The notes under the pieces were generated by a model, which did no database searches, was not told where the DNA came from, and worked only from the letters and a program-made list of their open reading frames with translations. Positions 1-8,039 of a DNA stretch of 64,000 bases are shown here, piece after piece (position 1 is the first letter of the stretch; each line of letters opens with the position of its first letter). The stretch lies in NCBI RefSeq assembly GCF_024294905.1, contig NZ_JANCOC010000013.1, forward strand, positions 1 to 64,000, read 5' to 3'. The position numbers were made by a program, and so were the translations under genes. This DNA comes from Rothia gullae. Lineage in GTDB: Bacteria > Actinomycetota > Actinomycetes > Actinomycetales > Micrococcaceae.

Positions 1-75
1 CTTCGGGTCAGCAGGCTTCGGGTCAGCAGGCTTCGGGTCAGCAGGCTTCGGGTCAACCGGCTTCGGGTCAGCAGG
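1..75 (-). repeat. 15-bp tandem repeat encoding PADPK
   Basis: Five consecutive units of CTTCGGGTCAGCAGG (plus-strand reading) are present. One unit carries AACCGG instead of AGCAGG, giving V for A. The period is exactly 15 bp, so copy-number changes keep the reading frame and only alter stalk length. The repeat continues past the window start. Confidence 0.9.
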
Positions 76-2715
76 CTTCACACCGGTCACCGTCGGGTAA
101 CCCGCAAAGTCCAGCGAAGTCGGGGTGATACCCACAGGAGCTGCGCTCGCGTCGGTGTCCTTCACGCCAACCTTGAACTTCAGAATCGAGTTAGCCTTCA
201 GCTGCTGAACCGATGCGGGAACGTCGTTACCCTGGCGGTCCTTGGTGGGCAGGGTGGTGTACTCGCTGGCGGTGGTGATTTCGCCGGTGGTGCCGTTGAG
301 CACGTAGGGCAGGGTCACCTTCTCGTCGCGGTCCTTCTTATCGAGGACGAGCACGGAGCCGTCCTTGAGCAGGGTCACGTCGTTCGCGGCTGCGCCGTTC
401 ATCTCGACCTCGCCGATGACCTCGTCAGCGCGGCCGTCGAAGACAGCCACCTTGCCGGTACCGAAGTCGGTTACGTACACCAGGTCGCGGTCCTCATCGT
501 GCTCCAGAGCGAGTGCCTGGGTGCCGAACTTGACGAACTTCTTGAACTTGCCGGTAGTCAGGTCGTACACGGAGATACCGGAGTTGACACCCTTCACACC
601 CTGGGAAGAGACGTAAATCTCATTCAGCGAGTGGTCCACGGCAACGTCGGAGGGGCGAACCTCAACGGTGGAATCCTCACCCTGAGTCTGGATGGTCTTC
701 TCAACCTTGAAGGTCTTAGTATCCACAACGAAGAGCTTGCCGCCGGTGCGCTCGGGCACGTACAGCTTGCCGTTATCGAGGAACAGGTTCATGCTCACGT
801 AGCGGGTGCCGCCGTCGGGTGCGCCTTCGAGCTGAATCTTCTCAACCTGCTTGGTCTTCAGGTCGATAGCGGATACGAAGAAGCGACCGGTCACGAACGC
901 CTTACCGGACTCGTGGTCAACCAGAACGGAGCGGGGGTGCTCAATCCAGTTCGGATCGTCTTTCTTCACACCCTCGTTAGTCCAGATGAGCTTGAGGGTC
1001 TGCTGGTCGTACACTGCCACGGAGTTGTCGATGGTGTTGGTAACCCAGACAGTGCCGTCCACGTCATCAACGGTGACGCCGTACGCGGAGGTGTAACCGT
1101 ACTGGCCCTTGTCGTTCTTCTTCACGGGCAGCTCGGCGAAAGCCTCGGTCTGCAGGGTGTCTGCATCCACGCGTGCCAGGGAGGAAGCGAGGCCGCCGCG
1201 TGCACCCACGGTGGGTACGAACAGCTTGTGATTCTTCTTGGAGTAGCCAACCTGGAACTGGCCAGGCAGACCCTGAATCATCTTTGCAACGCTACCATTT
1301 GCATCCACGGTGCGGTGTGCCTCGGTGGAGGGGGCGGTGGTGTCGGTTGCCTTGGTCTTGGTGGCGGTTGCCGGGTATCCCTGGAACTCGCGGGTTTCGG
1401 GGGTGACCTGCTTGACCTCGGAGTTGTTACCTGCGGTTGCGGTGACCTTGAACTTCAGGATGGAGTTCGCCTGAATCTCGGAGGTCTTGGCGGGCACGTC
1501 GTTGCCCTGCTTGTCCTTAGAAGGCTTGCTGGTGACCTGGCTGGAGGTGCTGACAGCGCCGGTGGTGCCGTCGAGGACGTAGGGCACGGTTGCGGTTGCG
1601 CCAGCCTGCTTGTCCACAGCGATAACGGAGCCGTTGGGCAGTACGACCAGGTCGTTTGCCTTGCCGCCGTTCATGGCGACCTCGGCAATCAGCTTGTCTG
1701 CTGCGCCGCCGTCAATCACGCCGACCTTGCCGGTGCCGAAGTCGGTCACGTACACCAGGTCGTTGGCCTCATCGTTATCGAGCGAGAGCGCCTGGGTGCC
1801 GAAGGGGATGAACTTCTTGAACTCGTGGGTGGTCGCATCGTACACGGATACACCGGAGTTCGCGCCCTTCACGCCCTGCGAAGAGACGTAAATTTCGTTC
1901 TGCGAGTGGTCAATAGCCACGTCGGAGGGGCGAACCTCGCCGTCCTTATCGCCCTTCACAGAGATGGTCTTCTCGACCTTGAAGGTCTTGGTGTCGATTA
2001 CGAAGAGCTTGCCGCCGGTGCGTTCGGGCACGTACAGCTTGCCGCCGTCCACCAGAATGTTCATGCTGATGTAGCGGGTACCGCCATCGGGTGCGCCCTC
2101 AAGCTGAATCTTCTCGACCTTCTTGGTCTTCAGATCGATAGCCGAGACAAAGAAGCGACCGGTCACGAAAGCCTTACCCGACTCGTGATCGACACGCACC
2201 TCGCGGGGGTGCTCGATCCAGTTCGGGTCGTCCTTGCTCAGACCCGCATTAGTCCACAGCTGCTTCATGGTCGCCTGATCGTATACGGCAACGGAGTTAT
2301 CGCGGGTGCTGGTCACCCACACGGTACCTTCCTCGTCATCGACGGTGATGCCGTACGCACCCTCGTAGGAGTAGCCCGAGTCCTCCTTGATAATGGGCAG
2401 CTCGGCAACTGCCTCAATCTTCAGGGAGTTTGCGTCAATGCGAGCAATCGTAGAAACGTGCTCGTTGCGGTCTGCAGTGCCAGCAACCCAAATCTTGTTG
2501 GTCTTCTTGGAGTATGCGACCTGGTACTGACCGGGCAGGCCCTGGGTGATCTTTGCCATCACCTTGTCGGTGATGGTGCGAGCGTCAGTGCTCTGGCTTG
2601 CTGCCCGGGTGGATTCTGCCGCGAACGATGCGGGGATGGTGGCAACGCCGGAAATTGCCAGTGCCAGCGATCCAACGGCGAGGCCCTTGAATGCCTTGCT
2701 TGATGCGAGCTTCAT
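1..2715 (-). CDS. Secreted surface protein with two tandem beta-propeller domains and C-terminal KPADP repeats (3' end outside window)
   Basis: The minus strand is open from an ATG at 2715 to the window edge (905 codons). A Shine-Dalgarno (AAAAAAGGA) lies about 7 nt upstream. A signal peptide is visible (MKLASSKAFKGLAVG... IPASFA-A). Two homologous domains follow, about residues 46-440 and 468-860. Each has blade-like motifs such as DDPNWIEHPR, GKAFVTGRFFVSAIDLKT, KLYVPERTGGKLFV and NEIYVSSQGVKG, and each ends in NSILKFKV. They resemble YncE/NHL-type seven-bladed propellers. The last visible residues are a low-complexity PADPK repeat, typical of a stalk that spans the cell wall. The anchor (LPXTG or SLH) would lie beyond the window. 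The ligand is unknown. A long open frame also runs on the plus strand here, but it has no signal peptide or family resemblance and is a shadow. Confidence 0.88.
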   Translation of the reverse strand, partial: MKLASSKAFKGLAVGSLALAISGVATIPASFAAESTRAASQSTDARTITDKVMAKITQGLPGQYQVAYSKKTNKIWVAGTADRNEHVSTIARIDANSLKIEAVAELPIIKEDSGYSYEGAYGITVDDEEGTVWVTSTRDNSVAVYDQATMKQLWTNAGLSKDDPNWIEHPREVRVDHESGKAFVTGRFFVSAIDLKTKKVEKIQLEGAPDGGTRYISMNILVDGGKLYVPERTGGKLFVIDTKTFKVEKTISVKGDKDGEVRPSDVAIDHSQNEIYVSSQGVKGANSGVSVYDATTHEFKKFIPFGTQALSLDNDEANDLVYVTDFGTGKVGVIDGGAADKLIAEVAMNGGKANDLVVLPNGSVIAVDKQAGATATVPYVLDGTTGAVSTSSQVTSKPSKDKQGNDVPAKTSEIQANSILKFKVTATAGNNSEVKQVTPETREFQGYPATATKTKATDTTAPSTEAHRTVDANGSVAKMIQGLPGQFQVGYSKKNHKLFVPTVGARGGLASSLARVDADTLQTEAFAELPVKKNDKGQYGYTSAYGVTVDDVDGTVWVTNTIDNSVAVYDQQTLKLIWTNEGVKKDDPNWIEHPRSVLVDHESGKAFVTGRFFVSAIDLKTKQVEKIQLEGAPDGGTRYVSMNLFLDNGKLYVPERTGGKLFVVDTKTFKVEKTIQTQGEDSTVEVRPSDVAVDHSLNEIYVSSQGVKGVNSGISVYDLTTGKFKKFVKFGTQALALEHDEDRDLVYVTDFGTGKVAVFDGRADEVIGEVEMNGAAANDVTLLKDGSVLVLDKKDRDEKVTLPYVLNGTTGEITTASEYTTLPTKDRQGNDVPASVQQLKANSILKFKVGVKDTDASAAPVGITPTSLDFAGYPTVTGVKPADPKPVDPKPADPKPADPKPADPK

Positions 2716-2813
2716 ATGTATGTCCTTTTTTCGTGGGTGGTGTGTAAAGGTGCGTCTCCCCAACACCGACGGGTGGTGAGGTGCCGCGCTTTCCCTGCTC
2801 TTTGGTCTGGGTT

Positions 2814-2827
2814 TCGTGGGCCCACGA
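2814..2827. repeat. 14-bp perfect palindrome in the leader of the surface-protein gene
   Basis: TCGTGGGCCCACGA is a perfect palindrome about 100 nt upstream of the ATG at 2715 and downstream of the proposed promoter. It could be an operator or an mRNA hairpin. No regulator is identified. Confidence 0.4.
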
Positions 2828-2874
2828 GGAAGGAAACTAGTCTTCACACAGTATTGAGTAAGGCAACCATTAAC

Positions 2875-2917
2875 TTACCTTCTAGGTAATATTTACTTAG
2901 CGCACAGGATTTTGCAA
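2875..2917 (-). promoter_or_regulatory. Putative promoter and operator of the surface-protein gene
   Basis: On the minus strand, TTGCAA (2917-2912) and TAAATA (2895-2890) are separated by 16 bp. Immediately downstream, 2875-2889 reads TTACCT-TCT-AGGTAA, a perfect 6-bp inverted repeat over the expected start site. A second sequence at 2854-2872 resembles the DtxR/IdeR iron box at about 13 of 19 positions. Iron control is therefore possible but unproven. The resulting leader would be about 170 nt. Confidence 0.35.
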
Positions 2918-3004
2918 GATTTCAGGTATATATGATGCAAAATTTCATATGCCAGGCACAGCCTGTCACTAAAACTCCCGGAGGTGCGGCAATACGGGAC
3001 GTGA

Positions 3005-3043
3005 CAAAACCCCCGCCTCCAGCAAAAGCCAGAAGACGGGGTT
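3005..3043 (-). terminator. Rho-independent terminator downstream of the SLH pseudogene
   Basis: In minus-strand reading, AACCCCG pairs with CGGGGGTT around a partly paired interior with a TTTT loop. The hairpin is followed by TTTTGTC. It lies 40 nt after the stop at 3084. Confidence 0.6.
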
Positions 3044-3083
3044 CCATACACCCCAACACACGGTGCCGGGGGGGGAATAAAAA

Positions 3084-4064
3084 TTAGGAGACATACGAGA
3101 AATCAGCGAACAGCAGGTTCTGCAGCTTGTAGCGGCAAATGAAACGAGTCAGCTCCATGCAAATAGTCGGTGCGGTCGGATTGAAAACACCCGAGGCATC
3201 CAGCACGATATCGTTCGCACCAGCCCACGCAACGTAACGGTGCAGAGTACCGGCACCGAGCACGTCGCGGAAACGAGAACCAGCAGCCTCGTTCATTCCA
3301 GTCAGCTGAACCTCCGCGTTGTACTGGAACAGCACAGCCGCCAGCTCCTCGTGAGAAACCGGTGCGGTCGGGTCAATCTTGTCGCCACCAGTGAGCGGCT
3401 CGGTAATCTTGCGGTCACGAGCCCAGTGCAGCCCGTTCACGGTCGGGCGGTCTGCCGCATCCGCAAAGGGCGCAATATCTGAGTTTTTGCTTACGCTAGT
3501 GTGACTAGCAGTGTGGTTTAGCAGAGCAATAAGCTCCTCACGGGTCACAGGGCGCTCCGGCTCAAACGCGCCAGACTGCGGGTTCGGCATCAGCCACTTC
3601 TTCTGGTTTGCCATGCGGATATCCTCAGCGAACGGGTGGCTATCCGGAATATCCTTGAAAGAAGTTTTCAGGATCTTAGTCTCAGTCATGGGGATTCGCG
3701 CAGCAATCTGGTGGGTAATCTCCTGACCCTACGGGTCGGAGCGAATATCCAGCAGCAGGGCCTGATCAACACCCTCACCCTGCATCAGCTCGATGGGGAA
3801 CTGGTAGCTACCGCTGAAGCTGTCAGCATCACCGTCAAATTAGGGGGTGAGCGGCCAGGAGCGCAGGGTTTCGAAAGAGTCGTTACGAATGTAGCCGTGG
3901 CGTACGGTCAGAGGGGTGCCTACGCTGAGGAATTCACGCAGACCTTGTGCAGTGTAGTTCACGGTCATACCGGTTTCAGTGATGGTGGCACACTCAATAA
4001 CGAGGCGCGGGCCTTTAGTTTCCTCGGTTGCCGGGACAAGGTTTGCCGGAAGTTGGTATGGGAT
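3084..4064 (-). pseudogene. Decayed gene for a protein with three C-terminal SLH domains
   Basis: The open part (3689-3084, 201 codons) encodes three S-layer homology domains: SFKDIPDSHPFAEDI..., FADAADRPTVNGLHWA... and RFRDVLGAGTLHRYVAWA.... The ATG at 3689 has no Shine-Dalgarno. The same frame continues upstream as protein-like sequence (GQEITHQIAARIP; FSGSYQFPIELMQGEGVDQA; EETKARARLVIECATITET). It is interrupted by TAG at 3729-3731 and TAA at 3840-3842, and ends at a third in-frame stop at 4065-4067. The simplest reading is a larger surface or phage-like protein that lost its 5' end and gained two nonsense mutations. The N-terminal family was not recognised. Confidence 0.75.
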
Positions 4065-4216
4065 CTAGAGGGGCACAGGGTTTTCTTTGTATCAAGATGC
4101 GGAGTCTGTGGGTTTCTTATGTTTTATATGTGACACGCCGTTTCAAATCCTTTTCAAAGAGTTATAGTTATTGGTACCCTATCACTGTTCCTATATCCTC
4201 AACAAAGGAGTTACCC

Positions 4217-4972
4217 ATGGAGGCCAAGGAATTCTCATACGAGAAGGCTCTCCTCTTTTTCGCCAAGTCTAAGTACGCCGACCTTTTCGGCGTAGCACTG
4301 GTTATCGCCATCGCAATCGCCTCAGGATACCTGAGCACCAACCTCGCCAAATACGTCGACTGGGGCCCGATCACGAACTTCATTCCCCTCGGCGTGATTT
4401 CCGTGATTAACGTGGGTATTTCAATGATGTCTACCCGCCTGACCGGCCGCCTCTCAAACATCGGCAACGTGCTCGGCATTATTAACACGGCGCTGTCTGG
4501 CGCGATTGACTACATTCTGGGCAATAAGGCAGCAATCATCACCTACCCGGTGACCTTTATCGTGTACACTTTCGCGATTCGTAGGTGGCAGAACTCCGAA
4601 CGCGGCAAGGCGTTGGAACCGCCGACCGGCACGAAGGGGCAGCTGATTATTGGCGGTATTGTGGCCGGTTCGTTCGCGTTCTCCCTGATTGCGAACTATG
4701 TCGGTTACGGCGGCAAGACCTCGTTCCTGTTCTGGATTACGACCGTAGTGTTTGGCCTGTCCCTGTCAGCAAACATTCTGAACGCGCTCAAGCTCACGAT
4801 GCAGTGGCAATTCTGGTTCCTGTACAACACCGTACAGTGCATAAAGGCGCTGACCCAGGGCAACTTCGCGAACGTCGGCAAGTACATCTTCTACATCATC
4901 AACAGCGTGGCAGCACTGCTGCTGTGGACCCGAAATGGTACCGCGCCCAAGGGCACCGTGGCGGTGGCGTAA
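4217..4972 (+). CDS. pnuC: PnuC-like nicotinamide riboside/NMN-type transporter
   Basis: This is an integral membrane protein of 251 residues with about seven hydrophobic segments. It carries the C-terminal PnuC-like pattern QWQFWFLYNTVQCIKAL followed by GNFANVGKYIFYIINS. PnuC proteins take up the NAD precursor nicotinamide riboside by facilitated diffusion coupled to intracellular phosphorylation. Relatives move thiamine or riboflavin, so the substrate is inferred. The start at 4217 is chosen because AAAGGAG lies 7 nt upstream; the same frame is open to 4028 without a ribosome site. No partner kinase (nadR, nrk) is adjacent. The gene is single, with a strong terminator behind it. Confidence 0.75.
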   Translation: MEAKEFSYEKALLFFAKSKYADLFGVALVIAIAIASGYLSTNLAKYVDWGPITNFIPLGVISVINVGISMMSTRLTGRLSNIGNVLGIINTALSGAIDYILGNKAAIITYPVTFIVYTFAIRRWQNSERGKALEPPTGTKGQLIIGGIVAGSFAFSLIANYVGYGGKTSFLFWITTVVFGLSLSANILNALKLTMQWQFWFLYNTVQCIKALTQGNFANVGKYIFYIINSVAALLLWTRNGTAPKGTVAVA

Positions 4973-5034
4973 GGGGCGGTTCCCTAGTTTTCTAGGGCTA
5001 ACCTTTCTACCAGCTAACGCTAATACATGAGGAG

Positions 5035-5073
5035 GCCCCTCGACCTGCAGTTTACTGCTGCGGGTCGAGGGGC
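5035..5073 (+). terminator. Terminator after pnuC
   Basis: GCCCCTCGACC (5035-5045) pairs perfectly with GGTCGAGGGGC (5063-5073), followed by TTTA. It also separates pnuC from the end of the first CRISPR array, whose last degenerate repeat starts at 5077. Confidence 0.85.
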
Positions 5074-5076
5074 TTT

Positions 5077-5350
5077 ACCTATGCCCCGCGAGTGCGGGGA
5101 ATACGTTGAGCCTCTTTCATTATTGCCCTTAATATAGGGCTCATCCCCACTCACGCAGGGAACACTTCCGTGTCGATAGCGTCCGCATCTTCCAGTAGGG
5201 CTCATCCCCGCCTGTGCGGGGAGCACTCATCAACCAGCAAGCCATCGCCAGTGCCCTGGGACTCATCCCCGCCCCTGTGCGGGGAGCACCGTCTTCTGTG
5301 ATCCGCCGCATCATGGTTCCCAGGCTCATCCCCGCCTGTGCGGGGAACAG
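5077..5350 (-). CRISPR. Short type I-E CRISPR array, 5 repeats and 4 spacers
   Basis: Repeats lie at 5077-5104 (degenerate), 5138-5165, 5199-5226, 5260-5289 (2-bp insertion) and 5323-5350. The period is 61 bp (28-bp repeat, 33-bp spacer). In transcript orientation (minus strand) the stem is CCCCGC-ACAG-GCGGGG, followed by the 3' handle GATGAGCC. The loop ACAG differs from the GCGA loop of the main array, so this is a distinct repeat lineage with the same stem and handle. Decay is strongest at 5077, the leader-distal end for minus-strand transcription. No AT-rich leader is obvious at 5351-5465. The array may be expressed only by read-through from the upstream cassette, if at all. Confidence 0.9.
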
Positions 5351-5465
5351 AACACATGCGCCGGTGCCCGGCAACCTTTGAGAACTTCTAGCCGATTCTT
5401 CCTCCAATGGGGTGACTGCTTATTAGATGAGGCCGTTCTTAGCATCCCACCCGGTGCGCTTCTTG
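5351..5465. other. Junction between short array and phage-like cassette
   Basis: No clear leader is present. On the minus strand at 5473-5423 a 16-codon frame (MRSKKRTGWDAKNGLI) overlaps the end of the HTH gene. From memory, similar N-termini occur in small actinophage proteins, so this may be a truncated remnant. It is too short to call as a gene. Confidence 0.25.
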
Positions 5466-5909
5466 CTACGCATCACCACGGTATGCCCTCTGCACGGTTT
5501 TTAAAGCTACCTCTGTGGCCTCCTCGCGGGTAAGACCACCCTGTGAGTACTCGGCGGACTTCACGGCGCTCAGGAAGCCGTCAGCGCCTCCCGAGATGGA
5601 GCACACGATAAGACCGGAGCCCTCGCCGGTAGCGTAGTCCTCAATGTGGGCTACTCCCGGCACGTTCGCACCCTCACCTCGGCTCTTCTGCGACAAGGAG
5701 AGCCCCGCCCACGCCAAGATGTCTTCCTCGCGCCAGAGGCGGCCCTCCTCGAAGTCCTTGCCGCGGTTGTAGGTCACCGCCGGAGCCGGGAAGTTCCCTG
5801 CGTTGAGTGCGTGGTAGATGTTGGCTCGGGTGTACCCGGTAGCCGCGGCTACTGCCGGGATGTCGTAGAGCTTGCCGTGCTGTCCAGGCTTCGTGGTGCG
5901 GGTGGTCAT
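5466..5909 (-). CDS. AlpA/excisionase-like helix-turn-helix protein, phage-type
   Basis: The protein has 147 residues. The N-terminal half has a winged-helix pattern (YDIPAVAAATGYTRANIYHALNAG... GRLWREEDILAWAG) like AlpA or MerR-type excisionase/regulator domains that bind DNA. The C-terminal half (VCSISGGADGFLSAVKSAEY... REEATEVALKTVQRAYRG) was not recognised. A Shine-Dalgarno (GAAAGGA) lies before the ATG. It is the second gene of a two-gene unit, 18 nt after the small gene at 5928-6164, and the pair sits between two CRISPR arrays. A small unknown gene followed by an HTH gene is the layout of anti-CRISPR/Aca operons. That role is only a hypothesis; a prophage remnant is the plain alternative. 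Confidence 0.6.
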   Translation of the reverse strand: MTTRTTKPGQHGKLYDIPAVAAATGYTRANIYHALNAGNFPAPAVTYNRGKDFEEGRLWREEDILAWAGLSLSQKSRGEGANVPGVAHIEDYATGEGSGLIVCSISGGADGFLSAVKSAEYSQGGLTREEATEVALKTVQRAYRGDA

Positions 5910-5927
5910 GTGTTCAAAATCCTTTCG

Positions 5928-6164
5928 TTAGCTACCGGCTGGCCGGATAGTCAGCTCGGCTCGGTAGAGGTCCTCAGCCCCCCCCTCAACGGGGGTGAGC
6001 CCTGTGATGGTGATTCGTTTGCGCGTCTCGTAGTAGGCCGAGTCGCGGTTGATGGAGCGGGAGCCCCAGGTAAGCGTGTCGGGCAGCTCCACCCCAGATC
6101 GGTTGTAGATGCGCAGCGCCCGGTCAGCGGCTGCTACTTCGTCCACGTTACCAGTTGGTTGCAT
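5928..6164 (-). CDS. Small protein of unknown function in a phage-like cassette between CRISPR arrays
   Basis: The protein has 78 residues, is soluble, and has no recognised family. Its C-terminal half (YYETRKRITITGLTPVEGG, then LYRAELTIRPAG) looks like beta strands. The ATG at 6164 has only a weak ribosome site. Residues VEGGAED are encoded across a run of eight G (plus-strand C8 at 5978-5985), and another C8 run lies at 6195-6202 upstream of the start. Slippage could therefore switch the protein off or alter its leader. It is followed after 18 nt by the HTH gene, presumably in one transcript. Confidence 0.5.
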   Translation of the reverse strand: MQPTGNVDEVAAADRALRIYNRSGVELPDTLTWGSRSINRDSAYYETRKRITITGLTPVEGGAEDLYRAELTIRPAGS

Positions 6165-6207
6165 ATGTAACGCGTTGCACGTTTCTCACGGGTGCCCCCC
6201 CCAGCTA

Positions 6208-7945
6208 AGCTCATTCCCGCTCGCGCGGGGAACACGAACGCATGCGCAAGAACCTCACTCCCGATTCGGGCTCATCCCCGCTCACGCGGGGAACACCTGG
6301 GCTATGGGTAGGGGTAGGGGCATCAACAGCGCTCATCTCCGCTCGCGCGGGGAACACCTCGCTACGGTCCCCGCCTCATCGCGGCGATGGGGCTCATCCC
6401 CGCTCGCGAGGGGAACACCAGCTTCCAGCACGTCGGGGTTAATCGGGTCGGGGGCTCATCCCCGCTCGCGCGGGGAACACCGCGCGTCCTGGACGGTGGC
6501 CGCTACCGTAGCGGGCTCATCCCCGCTCGCGCGGGGAACACTCGTCTACGGGGCGCCACGGTAGAACAATATGGGGCTCATCCCCGCTCGCGCGGGGAAC
6601 ACATCGGCTGCCCCGTCGAAGAGTGTTGCGACTGGGGCTCATCCCCGCTCGCGCGGGGAACACGATGTATCGGTGAGCCGGTCCCATAGCTCACCGGGCT
6701 CATCCCTGCTCGCGCGGGGAACACAGCCGACTACGGTATTGATACCGGCGGAGATACCGCTCATCCCCGCTCGCGCGGGGAACACAGGTAATCTACAAGA
6801 GCTTCACGCTCTGCCTCGGGCTCATCCCCGCTCGCGCGGGGAACACGTGAATGACACGTTCATCGTTGACGTGGAGACGGGCTCATCCCCGCTCGCGCGG
6901 GGAACACGCCAGCCTCTGCTGCTCAGCCCGCCCCGACCAGGGCTCATCCCCGCTCGCGCGGGGAACACGTAGGAAGCGCCGCATCGAGGAAGCGCAGGCT
7001 GGGCTCATCCCCGCTCGCGCGGGGAACACAGGTCATCACGCAGGTTCGTCTCATGGCTATTGGGCTCATCCCCGCTCGCGCGGGGAACACCTAAGAAAAA
7101 ATATCTAGCTGAGACTTGACAAGGGCTCATCCCCGCTCGCGCGGGGAACACGGGTAGCCCGTCATCGAAGCCGTAACTCATTCGGGCTCATCCCCGCTCG
7201 CGCGGGGAACACAAGGTTGCAGAGCCTGTAGTTGATCTGCCCGAGGGCTCATCCCCGCTCGCGCGGGGAACACGATTGACAACGAAGCAGACCGCAAGAC
7301 GGCTCAGGCTCATCCCCGCTCGCGCGGGGAACACGCCTTGACCCAATAGTCACAGCTTTCACTAACGGGCTCATCCCCGCTCGCGCGGGGAACACCACTT
7401 CGCCGCCCACTTGAGGTAATTCTCAACGGGCTCATCCCCGCTCGCGCGGGGAACACCAAGTCCTTCAATCTGAATTATCTCGACAGGGGGGCTCATCCCC
7501 GCTCGCGCGGGGAACACTCACGACCTGGCTTTACGTCTTCAATTTCTCCGGGCTCATCCCCGCTCGCGCGGGGAACACTAATGCGCTATCCGTCGCTTGC
7601 TAACACTAATGGGCTCATCCCCGCTCGCGCGGGGAACACTCCAGTGGGTGATGTCTACGTAGTTACTCATGGGGCTCATCCCCGCTCGCGCGGGGAACAC
7701 GGGCTTTTCGCCCCGGCGACGAACTTTATTTAGGGCTCATCCCCGCTCGCGCGGGGAACACCCACGCGCTGCTGCATCTCGGCAGCTGTCAGCAGGGCTC
7801 ATCCCCGCTCGCGCGGGGAACACGGCTTCGGATTCTCCACGTAAACGAAACGTGCGGGCTCATCCCCGCTCGCGCGGGGAACACATTCTGAAATTATTTC
7901 GAGCCGGTGTTTTCCGGGGCTCATCCCCGCTCGCGCGGGGAACAC
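6208..7945 (-). CRISPR. Main type I-E CRISPR array, 29 repeats and 28 spacers
   Basis: Twenty-nine 28-bp repeats start at 6208, 6269, 6330, 6391, 6453, 6514 and then about every 61 bp to 7918. Spacers are 33 bp, with 34 bp before 6453 and before 7796. Transcript orientation is minus: GTGTTCCCCG..., stem CCCCGC-GCGA-GCGGGG, 3' handle GATGAGCC, as in type I-E crRNAs cut by Cas6e. Repeats near 7945 are identical, while those at 6208, 6269, 6330, 6391 and 6697 carry substitutions. This places the leader at the cas2 side (7946-8039) and the oldest spacers at 6208. Open frames crossing this region on the plus strand are repeat artefacts. Confidence 0.98.
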
Positions 7946-8039
7946 ACTTGCTGATATGGGGATTTACCCCCTACATCAGCAAAATAGAATCACTTTGGAG
8001 CCAGAGCCTGACTCCAGAATACACGATAACCAATTGCGC
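7946..8039 (-). promoter_or_regulatory. CRISPR leader with a long hairpin next to the first repeat
   Basis: This 94-bp AT-richer gap lies between cas2 and the newest repeat. At 7948-7982 TTGCTGAT and ATCAGCAA form a perfect 8-bp inverted repeat, with GGGG/CCCC pairing inside it, starting 3 bp from the first repeat. It could mark the integration site for Cas1-Cas2 or be a leader RNA hairpin. The array promoter should lie here, but no convincing -35/-10 pair was identified. Confidence 0.7.

Noticed and set aside
499..2703. 734-codon open frame on the plus strand
   Set aside because: It lies opposite the surface-protein gene, lacks a ribosome site and signal peptide, and its Gly/Leu/Val-rich composition is that of a complement reading. 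The minus frame has the signal peptide and duplicated domains.
5077..7945. The two arrays as one array split by insertion of the phage-like genes
   Set aside because: Repeat loops differ consistently (ACAG versus GCGA), and the main array has its own degenerate leader-distal repeats at 6208-6418.
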